Below are positions 36,824 to 46,895 of a DNA stretch of 64,000 bases, piece after piece. The stretch covers positions 23,260,995-23,324,994 of the forward strand of contig CP141142.1 of NCBI GenBank assembly GCA_035235625.1. The letters are read 5' to 3'. The notes under the pieces were generated by a model. It saw nothing but the letters and a program-made list of their open reading frames with translations. It searched no databases and was not told the DNA's origin. Made by a program: the position numbers and the translations under genes. Positions within the stretch are counted from its first letter, which is position 1. Each line of letters starts with the position of its first letter. The DNA comes from Saururus chinensis. Its lineage: Eukaryota > Streptophyta > Magnoliopsida > Piperales > Saururaceae.

Positions 36824-37132
36824 GGGAAAATTATTAAAATAATAATAATAAAAAATATTTACCAAAATAAACCACTTTGGGAAATATTTCCCAAAGTGGT
36901 GTTCCTTTTTGCCACGCAAGCGCCAGCCAAGCAGCTGGAGCTAGCGTAGCTTTTTTTAATTTTTAAGTTGATTTCGTCCTTTAGAACGACGAAATTGGTT
37001 TCAAGACGATTTCGTCGTTCTAAATGATGAAACCGTTTATAAGTTGACCTGGTTTCGTCGTTCTGAATGACTAAATCAACTTATGCTGATTTCGTCGTTA
37101 TGAACGACGAAACTGCCGTACTTAACCCATTT
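36824..37132 (+). repeat. Left terminal inverted repeat of the MULE
   Basis: Contains a 30-bp perfect palindrome at 36,871-36,900 (core GGGAAATATTTCCC) and then a series of imperfect palindromes of the type TTTCGTCGTTC-N-GAACGACGAAA starting at 36,970, 37,008, 37,051 and 37,088. A fifth, perfect one lies just inside the TIR at 37,158-37,184. Confidence 0.9.
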
Positions 37133-37382
37133 CAGCCTTCGGTCTAGGAACAACACTGATTTCGTCGTTCTAAACGACGAAATCAAAATAAATTTTTTTA
37201 AAATTACTATTTGAAACTAATTTTATCACCTGTCCCTCTTCATTCATTCAAAACATACACAATACATACACGACTTCATTCATTCCACCCATAACAAATA
37301 TCACCATAACAAATATCAGTAAAGTACATCATAGACGAGTAACAAATATAGTACATCACAAGTAATGTCATAATCTCCTACG

Positions 37383-39612
37383 TCCTCGTCCTCAACCTCG
37401 ACCTCGTCCTTGATGGTGGTGTACGAGCTCCTCATGATCTACCTCTAGCTCTGGCTCTGGTTCTGGCTCCTGCTCGGGCTCTGGATCCAACTGCGACTCC
37501 AGGTCCGGATCCTGCTTGGGCTCCGGCTCCGGCTCAACATAAGTAATAGATGGTACAATACGAGCTGGCCGATGTCGTCTATAATATAAAATCGGATCTG
37601 GCTGAGCTACATGTGCAGTGTCCGGAAATGATGAACCTGGGGGAGAGCTATACGCTACTGATAATAATGGAATATCAGGGCATGAAGAGTGCATCGGCTA
37701 CGTCTGAGCGGCCTCGTCAATAGGATAATCTCGATGAACATCCGTGATCACCGAATGAAGTAGTGGCAAGCTACGAAGGACATCATCAGACACTCTAATC
37801 ACTGACATGCTGCTGCTAAGTCCTCGCATGAAGTACAGGTGACAAGTGCATCACTCAAATACGCATGCATATGTCGACCTGACGAAGCTATAAAAAAATA
37901 AATTAAATATTAGATAAATAATTAAAACGAAATAAGAAAATAATATATGCCTTAATTAACAAAGTTGTACTTACTAGAGCTGCCTCAGACGCTCCCCTAG
38001 GCTAATATGTCATCTCCTCTACATCATCGCGCGGTAAAATATATCGTCGTGTAATTGGTAAATACCACTGCATATAAGTACTACGAACATCTCGCAATGT
38101 CGTAGCCATCTCCCCTCTAATAACAGTGGCTCTCCTTTCCCCCCATCGAGCAATATACGACGCATGATGTATAGCCCAGTCGGTAATATGGCGGCCCTAT
38201 TGAGTGATGCGATGGACAAACTCGACAATAGAAGGTGGGACCCCTTGCTCCAGGTTAAACTGGAGCATTACACGATCCAACACATACATCTCGATAATCT
38301 AGTAACATATTAGAGGGGTTCGAGAAAGCCACATCTCTCGACCGTCCGTGCAGAGGGGAGGTAACACAGCCAACAAGTCCTCCGAGTACGGCTGCCAAAT
38401 AATCTATACAATATATAAAGATAATTTAGTTTAAATAATGACAAATTTTTTAAAATTATTACATAAAAAAGTTCAACACGGTAACAAAATTACCTGGTAT
38501 GGCCGCTGGTGGTCTAACTCCCCTCTATACAATCGGAGGACTCCTTGTGGATTTTCGGTTCTCTTTTTTTGAACATTCCACCTCAAGGAGTTAAATTTAA
38601 AAAATGAGTTCAGCATATGTACATAAAACATTGCTATAAAAGTAATGTGGTAAACATAAATACAACCTACCTCGCCCCTAATGGAGCACCCTCGACCAAG
38701 CGACCCATCTCAGCACTTGGTCGACCGACGTGTAAGTGCTCCCACGACCATAACTATGTCATAAAATAGTGATAACAAATATTAGAATTAAAAAATTATA
38801 CGTGACTAAAACACCAAGTAAAGTTACACAATTAAATTACCTAAAGAAGGGTCAGACAGCCGACAATCCCCGAGGTCATGGCATGGCATGCTTTTCCTAA
38901 CTCTTGGTATAAGAATGCGAAAGTAGCACTGCCCCATGAATAAGTGCCAGCCATGTCAAAGTCGGCAAGGAGAGAGAGATACGAAACATGCACGTGGCTG
39001 CTCGTGGTATCCGCAAATATCATGGCTCCAAGTAAATGTAATAGATAGGCTCGTGCATGCTGCTCGATAACTATCTCTGTAGCATCGGCTGGGAGCTCGC
39101 GAAACTCCTGTAAGAGTCATCGTAGGCTCACTCGGCTACCATGCATCACCGAACGTCCATCAATACGAAGTCCTAATAGAACTGCCACATCCATGAGCGT
39201 GATGGACATCTCTCCATATGACAAATGAAATGTCTGAGTCTCCCTCCTCCATCTCTCAACAAGAGCTGTCAATAGAGGCCGATCGAGACAGACGTACTAT
39301 AGATGAATGAAATGGATGAATCCCTCTCGCTCGATATAAGGTAAAATACGCTCATCTAAGGGCCAATGGCGGAGATATTTAAAATGTTTGGTGCACTCAA
39401 GGCACCTGGGGTCCTATAATAAATTTTAAAATTATAACATAGCATACTATATCATCCAAAAAATGAAACAAATTTTATAAAAAATTTATCATACCTCACC
39501 TCTCCAAATAGCAGCAGACCTATGTGACTCCTGCTCTATAAGTACGGAAGTGACACTCGGTCCTAGCCCTTAACAAGGCTCTGCATGATCCATATTATCT
39601 GCAAAAAATTTC
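37383..39612 (-). pseudogene. Plant mobile domain (PMD) protein gene inside the MULE
   Basis: Exon-like blocks on the minus strand give PMD (PF10536, MAIN/MAIL-like) sequence. About 39,415-38,845 reads CLECTKHFKYLRHWPLDER, then MSITLMDVAVLLGLRIDGR and FLYQELGKACHAM. About 38,755-38,675 reads LWSWEHLHVGRPSAEMG. About 38,575-38,490 and 38,405-37,975 read IIWQPYSEDLLAVLPP and FVHRITQ. The last exon ends in an acidic Glu/Pro-repeat tail and an Arg-Gly run (37,694-37,383). Blocks are separated by AT-rich gaps with GT...AG borders. Several stops interrupt it, including CAG to TAG at one exon end (near 38,841). Host PMD proteins act in meristem maintenance and silencing; a role inside transposons is not established. 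Decayed, but clearly once a spliced gene. Confidence 0.82.
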
Positions 39613-39688
39613 GATCATATCATAATTGAAAGGAATACATGCATACGTAACTAAAAAAATAGAATAAATACAAAGGTTGATTATATGT

Positions 39689-42530
39689 TTACCAATCAAC
39701 ATGAGGGTTTCTACATGATTTACTATTATGCCCACTTTGTTTACATCTCCCGCATTTATATCCTCCTCTACCATCTCTTTCCATTGTTCTACGGTCCATA
39801 GTATTCCTAATGCGAATAGACCATGGGCGACCGGGTTGCCTTGTTGCTATTGGTGGGTATAACACAAAAGGTATATCCCTCTCCCAATACTCCCGACCAC
39901 GAGGAGAATAAAATTCTATGGAGTACACATTTTTATAAGTAGAAGATGTGTAAAACAGTGATGCATGGATTGGTTCCCGTCGCTTTGCCCACATGACGAT
40001 AAGGTGCGAGCAAGGATAACCATAAACCTGAGGGATGTTGCATGTACAAGTATGCATCGTAGCATTTACCATAACCTTTCGGGCATGAATTGATGTCACT
40101 TCGTACTGACTCCTGTTGATCCTATTAACTATATACTCCCCAATTTTTCTTGTTTGCTCCCTTAATATAGCTTCCACTCTGGGAGTATATGGGGTGGCCA
40201 TGGCAGAGGCAGCAAAAGATCGTTTAACAAAAAATTTTATGAGCCGATAAAAGATAGCTGGCACTAAAGCCTGCATAGGTAAACCTCATGCCCCCTTCAA
40301 GATGTTATTTAAACTTTCAGCTGTATTTGTAGTCTTCATGCCAAATGTCATAAAACCACCGTGGGCAAGGGACGACTGTGCAGGATGCAATTCTCCTCCT
40401 AAGAGGAGATGTTTTGCCCTAGGACTCTCTTAACCAATCAAGTCCATTTTAGCATCAAACTTTTCTACTGTGAGTGCACAAGCTGCTGCCCCAATCATGT
40501 CCGTCAGTGTATCATTTTTGAACTCCTTAAAATTTGCTTTTATGTGACGGATGCAATAACGATGGTGGTAATCCGGCTCTGGAAGAACCTCAGGCACGGC
40601 CTTCTGAAGCCCCTTATGTCGATCTGAAATAATGACGATGTTTGTCATTCCCATCAATACATGATCCCTCAATTCCATTAGAAACCATTTCCAATTGTCT
40701 CCATCTTCCTTCCCGACAAGACTGAATGTAAGAGGAAATAACCCATTATTTCCATCTGTAGCCGTTGCAGCCATAAGAGCACCGGGGTATCTGCCATACA
40801 AGTGAGTGGCATCAACACCAATCACGGGGATGCAATGTCGAAACCCTGCTATAGACAGCCCAAATGCCCAAAATAATTGCTTAAATCTCCTACATATGGC
40901 ACCATCTGCACAATGTACTTCATCAACCTCTAAGCGGTAGTAGGTGGCAGGATTCGCTTCTTGTACCGCCCTTATGTACATTGGCAACAATTTATACAAT
41001 TCTACCCAATCTCCATAAATAGCCTTGATCGCCATATTCCTTGCTACCCATGCTTTCTTATAAGATATGTCAACATATACTTCTCCTTCATTCTTTGATT
41101 AATATCCCTTGGTGTGAGAGTTAATTCGGCTTGGATAGCGGGCATTATGACCTTCGAAATAAAGGAGGCATTGCATTGCCTATGATCTGTGCTAAGCTGG
41201 GCATTCCGACATGTGTGGTCACCTTTGTACGTCTTCAATTTAAAGTACCCACCACCCCTTTTGATTGAGCCATGCACTCTCCAAGGGCAAGTTCTATCAA
41301 TGCACTTCACTGTATACTCTGACGGATTTGTTCGTACAACCTTGTATTCGACATGATTTTGAATGGAAAACTCCTGCAAGATTGTAACAAATGCTTCTTT
41401 ATTCTCAAAGATGCGGCCAACGTATAACTCATCTTCATTTTGTTGGTCCATATCCATTATAGAATTAACTGCCGCATCTATCTCCTCATCTGTGATGTGT
41501 GCATAAAGTGGCTCCACTTCACAATACAGCGGCTCTTCATCATCTACATTCATATCATTCCCAGCAATAGCATTGTCTACCGCATCTTCCCCCTCGCCAT
41601 CAACCATCTGTTGAATGCTTTCTTCACCTCTAACCCCTTCTACATTCATGTCAGAATCTTCTCCACTTACTTCGTCAATATTATCTTCACCTTCATTATC
41701 CTCATTTTCATCAATATCTTCACCGTAGACATATCCCCCCTATATATAAACATCGCATATGTATTAAATTTCGTAAGCCTAAAAAAGTTAAATTCATTTA
41801 TAAATATATATTTCACCTTTGATTAGATGGTCCAGCATCGGTATGACCAACATACGTGTAGGGGTAATGGAGGCCCATCGAACTTTGAGTTTCATACCAT
41901 GCACCGCCTTGAGACATTTGAACGCTAAATGACTCATGTACATGCGTCGTGGACCTTCCATATTACACACAAAATCTCAAAATTTAGCTAAACGTATTTT
42001 CATTAAAGGATAATAAGATTTAAAATGTATTCACAAGTAAATCAACCTTACCTCCAATTAGGTCCACTTCCATCGTAAATAGGGGCAGACGACCTATGAT
42101 GTTCATTTGAAGCTACTGTCATAGATAAATTTCCTTCTTCTTCATCGTCCACCGGCATTTGGATACGACTTTCATTGTTCACATTTATATCCGAGCTCCT
42201 GTTTGAGCTTCTGTGAGAGCTCCTATGTGAACTACTTTGCCTTTCACTAGTCACTCGGGCCTCTTTTTCGAGAAATAACTCAAAGAAATTGTCACATGAG
42301 TGGTGAAACATAAAAGCCATTGATGCATCATCATTTATGCACATTAGTATCATTCTCGATCCATAGGACGGAATATTACATTTGATAGCAATTTTCCATC
42401 TTCTTTGATCCAACCATACCTTGCTTGCTACGTGCAGCTCAAATTCATCAAATGTAGACGGTTTTTTAATTAATAATCCTTCTATGCATCTGTAGTAGTT
42501 AATTAAAAAACTAACCATTTCTTCTGCCAT
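39689..42530 (-). pseudogene. MULE transposase (MURA-like), broken
   Basis: The first exon (42,530-42,049, MAEEMVSFL) ends at a clear GAG|GTAAGG donor. A small second exon (about 41,955-41,816) and a long third exon from about 41,745 follow. The third exon holds the acidic linker, the zinc-binding MuDR DNA-binding domain (C-IDRTCPWRVHGS, DHTC), the MULE DDE domain (GVDATHLYGRYPG, IISDRHKGL), the SWIM zinc finger (CTCNIPQVYGYPCSHL near 39,970) and a C-terminal zinc knuckle (CGRCKQSGHNSKSC). Breaks: a one-base frameshift near 41,075, a TAA near 40,430 and a TGA near 40,289. The enzyme would cut and join the element at its TIRs. This copy cannot make it whole. Confidence 0.92.
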
Positions 42531-43009
42531 TTCTATTCAATTAATTCCTAAACAATAAATTAAATTAATATTAGATTAAGCAAACTAATATTAATATCTA
42601 CCCTAACCAATATATTTTCAAAATATTTACGCATAGAAACTAATAGATTTACCAAGTATATAAGCATATCATCAATACTTTATATTAATGAGTAAATTTC
42701 CTAATCAATAAAATTACACAATTAATGCGATAACAGATGCAATGTCACAAACCATATCAGCAGTAAAAAAAAGCACTAAAGCCCCTCGATAAAAAATGCT
42801 CATTTTTAACCAAATCATCCAAATCGCACATTACACCAAAATACTGAATTAATAGAGAGTTCATAAGCTACTTACCAACACCGAAACAACCTGGAGCAGT
42901 ACTTCCGTAAGAGGCAAAATGCAAAACCTAGACACGTAGCAAATATTTAATTTAAGTACAGACATTACATCAAGATATTTCTAAATCAATTATTTAACAA
43001 AATGGAGAA

Positions 43010-43365
43010 TTAGGGTACCATGGATTGGGTGCGAATTGGGTGCAAGTACAATGGCGGCCAACGGAGAATGCTGTGGGAAGGAGAAAGGACGTCAGCGGCA
43101 GAACTGGCGGCGGGCTAAACATCGGCGGCGAGACTGGCAGGGCCAAACGTCGGCAAAGGCAGTCGAGAGGAACGGTGGGACTAGCTACGGGATGGGCGTC
43201 AGGACTGGTTGTGGGAGTGGCGGCGGGCTGGACGTCCACGGTGGGCCGAATGTCAATAGAGGCGGCGGAGCGGACTAGATGTTGTCGGCAGAGGCGACGA
43301 AGCGAAAACAAACTGGTCGAATGTACTGGAAACGAGACTGGAGGCGGAGCGGATTCGCATCTATA
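43010..43365 (-). other. GC-rich segment inside the MULE next to the right TIR
   Basis: About 350 bp clearly richer in GC than the rest of the element, with overlapping open frames on both strands (42,994-43,311 minus; 43,025-43,366 plus) but no domain. It lies upstream of the transposase. It may be a 5' leader or a captured host fragment. Confidence 0.5.
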
Positions 43366-43384
43366 ACAACGATGATTTCGCCAA

Positions 43385-43695
43385 AAATGGGTTAAGTGCG
43401 GCAGTTTCGTTGTTCAGAACGACGAAATCAGCTTAAGTTGATTTCATCGTTCAGAACGACGAAACCAAGTCAACTTATAAACGGTTTCATCGTTTAGAAC
43501 GACGAAATCATTTAAAACCAATTTCGTCGTTCTAAATGAAGAAATCAACTTAAAAATTAAAAAAAAAAGCCACATTGACACCAGCTGCTTGGCTGGCGCT
43601 TGCGTGGCAAGAAGGAACACCACTTTGAAAATTATTTCCCAAAGTAGTATATTTTGGTAAATATTTTTTTTAATTATTATTTTAATAATTTTCCC
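43385..43695 (-). repeat. Right terminal inverted repeat of the MULE
   Basis: Inverted partner of the left TIR with the same set of four TTTCGTCGTTC-type palindromes. The 30-bp palindrome of the left TIR is imperfect here. Confidence 0.9.
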
Positions 43696-43704
43696 TTAAC
43701 TATA

Positions 43705-43875
43705 ATTTAGATGGTACAAATTTGGTAGGGCCCACCTCAAAAGGAAGACATCTAAAGAAGTCAATGCACGTAGCGCATAGCAAGAAGAAAAGATATAACT
43801 CGCAACTGATTTGCTTGAAAATTTACGTGATCTATGACTTCTATAGTAGTGCGTATTTATACTCTTTTTGGGATA
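43705..43875. other. Short unique spacer between MULE and Helitron
   Basis: 171 bp with no recognised feature. Confidence 0.5.
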
Positions 43876-43887
43876 CTAGGAATAGTG

Positions 43888-43905
43888 CACGTGCAAAAGC
43901 ACGTG
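43888..43905 (-). terminator. Helitron 3' terminal hairpin
   Basis: Perfect 7-bp stem with a 4-base loop, eight bases before the CTAG terminus at 43,876-43,879. In Helitrons this hairpin marks the end of rolling-circle transfer. Confidence 0.75.
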
Positions 43906-45028
43906 AAATTTTTTATATAAAATAATAAAAATCTAATATATTTTTTATAATAAGTTCCTTCAAATCATCTATCTTGGCCTTAAAAACTCGCGAAACAATA
44001 TTAGGTCTATTGGATGCATATTCTCCAGGTTTCAATTGGCTAGTAATCTCAGACCATTTTGGGTTACATGTCATTGTAATAAATAAATCTGATTTACTAT
44101 AAGTTTGAACAAGAGCGATGACATCCAAATATCTTCGTCTCATTTCACGTGGTCCACCAATGAATGATGCTGGTAAAACAACTCGTTTACCTATTCTCTT
44201 TCCCTCTATCTCCCCAACAACAACACTATCTACTACACCTTGGTAAAACTCTACTCTTAAAGCATGTTGATTTTGTTTTATAAAGTTCAATCTATTTGTC
44301 TCAATTTTCACATACTTGTCAACTATATATTGTTGAAATAATCGTCCACCATTGATAATACTCCACGAAGGGTTTGTCCTGATTTGGAATAAGTAGGAAT
44401 AATATTCCCTACAAGTCACATCAGTGCATCGTCTTTGAAGTTGGCCTTGAATTTGTAATTCTTGCTCAAATTGTTCTATGCTATATGGATATACTGAATT
44501 TGCTAAACAACGACATTTAATCCCAGCATGCCAACCAGTCGCACCACTTGGAAATAACAACGGGTATTGTAAAGGGTCATAGCATCCATAATAAAGTTGA
44601 ACTTTATAAGATTCACCTTGTTTTCCATGAACAATAATTTTCCTTTCTTGCTCACCTGTTTCATCATCTCCTTTGATCCAAATAGCAGCCACTTGAGACG
44701 AAGATGGTGCATTGTAGACACATTGATCATGAGCACAACTTTTCTGAATATCAATTCTCAAGTCACGAGCATCCCCCATATGGCTAAGTTGCCGCAAAAA
44801 TTGAGCTTGATTGATTTCAAGAATTTTAATAATCTTTTGTACCAATGTCGGTAACAAGTTCGACATTAGACATACACGATTTTCTACCTCATGATCTGTG
44901 TCATAAAAATACAGTTGCAAGAAACGTGGATCCAAATCCGTTGGTTGTAGAGAGAGGAGGGAATGATGAATTTGACCATGAATTCGATAGGTATATGTTC
45001 CAACCCTCATATTATTGACACTCTCATC

Positions 45029-45080
45029 GATCTGAGCACGAATCGATGTGAAAGGATCTGAGCACGAATCGATGTGAAAG
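45029..45080 (-). repeat. 26-bp tandem duplication in Helitron gene
   Basis: Two perfect 26-bp units (45,029-45,054 and 45,055-45,080, starting gatctgagcacg). As 26 is not a multiple of three, this alone explains the frame change between the two Rep open frames. Confidence 0.95.
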
Positions 45081-46589
45081 AAAAAAGGCTATTATAAGCC
45101 CTGACACAATCACGAAAAGCCTTGTACTCATCTGAGGTTCCAACATAAAGTTCTTCTAACTCTGGTGGAATTCCATTAAGACTAATCATAACACCCCCAT
45201 TTTGACAGCAAAAGGCCTTTGTCTCTGTCTTGAATTTTTTTGCTCCACAATATTCACAGTCAACAGCTAGGTCTATACAATGAACTCTAGCTTTCTTTCT
45301 CAAAATTTTTGACATTGACGGAAATTCAAATGATTCCATTTCTAATTGATTGTATCCAATGTTAGTCAATTCCATATCGGTAGTGAGAGAATCATGAGTA
45401 ACAACAATTTGACCACCCACTTGGTCTGTCAATAGGGAAGATCTGAAAATGTTATCCCAAAAGCAAGTGCAAAAAATCTAAAAGAAAGCCATCAAATGTA
45501 AGTCAATTTACCATTGTTTTGTGATGGCCATCCTTCTTTTTTTTTATCGTCATAATGTTCGACACACTCTGCCAACACATGTGCGTCCGAAACACGACGG
45601 CCGTCAATGCAGATCACAGTCAGATATGCTTTATATTAATAATGAGCATATCACAGAGTCATAGCACAACAAAATATTATTCATGTGCTTAATAACATAT
45701 TTCACACAAACCATGGACTTAGGTTCGTAGAGTTTGAAGTTTTACAAGCCTCACAAGTCTTCAGGCACATCATGCCCTTAATCTGCAGTCATATAAATAT
45801 TACATATTTTCCAAAATCAGAAAGCAGATAAATATCTGGGACACTACACGTCCTTCACCTTCGCCCTCGCTGCATTACCTGCAGAATCTGGGGGTGGGTG
45901 AGTATTTTAAAATACTCAATAGGTTGATTTAAAATCTAATAGAGATGCTAAGCAGAAATCTCTTTGAAAACCCTACAACATTTTCTTTAGAAACCTTTAT
46001 CACGATAAATTATGCATAAAACAACCGGTTCCAAATCACAACAAAACCACAAGCCGCGACACCCTACGGCCTACCCTCGGTCCCTCATGGGGCAAACGAG
46101 GGCTACTTAGGGACAGAGCTTTCCCACGATGCTCTACCCTATGCGCGCCACTTGCCGATTTATTTTTCTCGGCGGGCATCATCACTCTATGATTATTCCA
46201 GGTTCTTAAGCCCATGAATTAATCATCACATCATTCAAAACATAGCAATATTCATGCTAAAATAGTTCATCACATAACATGTCTCACATAAATCAATCAC
46301 ATAAGCTTAATAATGTTAAATCATGCGTAAAGAAGTTATACTAAGCACACGTTTAGAGTTTAAAGTCCCCTACCTTAACCCTTGGTTATAATTTTGTAAT
46401 AATAGAAGCCTTGAATAAAGAAACCGACCCCACCACAGCGTCCAGAACATTGAATTCAGTAGGAAACGCCTTTTGAATCGCTCGATTCGGACTTAAAATG
46501 AGTGAGAAATGAAGATCAGAAATTTCTGAATGTAGGAGAGAAATGGGAAAACGTGGGAGATAATTCTCTTCTTTCTTTCTGGATGTCAA

Positions 46590-46603
46590 GGATGTTATTT
46601 ATA
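46590..46603 (-). promoter_or_regulatory. TATA box of the Helitron-nested solo LTR
   Basis: Minus strand reads CTATAAATAACATCC, ~650 bp from the LTR start. It fits a U3 promoter and sets the LTR orientation. Confidence 0.55.
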
Positions 46604-46635
46604 GAAGAATTGGATAGATGTGAGGTTGACACGTG

Positions 46636-46895
46636 TCAATCCTATCTGCTTGCATCATTAATCCTATCCACTGTCAATCCTATCGCTTTGTCAGCAATCC
46701 TATCCACTATCAATCCTATCGTTTTGTCAGCAATCCTATCCACTATCAATCTTATCCGCTTTGTCAGCAATCCTATCCACTATCAATCCTATCCGCTTTG
46801 TCAGCATGCCTATCCACTATCAATCCTATCTGCTTTGTCAGCAAGCCTATCCACTATCAATCATATCCGCTTTGTCAGCAATCCTATCAAGAAAG
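46636..46895 (-). repeat. 37-bp tandem repeats in U3, directly upstream of TATA
   Basis: About six to seven units with the core 'caatcctatccactatcaa' and a 'ccgctttgtcag' tail, period 37 bp (one unit 36). They produce repetitive open frames in all three plus-strand frames, none of which is a gene. Confidence 0.93.

Larger units (their letters stand above)
36824..43695 (-). mobile_element. Mutator-like element (MULE) carrying transposase and PMD genes
   Basis: Ends are GGGAAAATTATTAAAATAAT and its inverse, with TIRs of ~310 bp (36,824-37,132 and 43,385-43,695) about 90% alike. The 9-bp flanks TTATCTATA (36,815-36,823) and TTAACTATA (43,696-43,704) match at 8 of 9 positions, as expected for Mutator target duplications. 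The 6,872-bp interior encodes on the minus strand a MURA-type transposase and, downstream, a plant-mobile-domain protein. A GC-rich segment lies against the right TIR. Both genes carry stops, so this copy is no longer autonomous. Confidence 0.92.
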
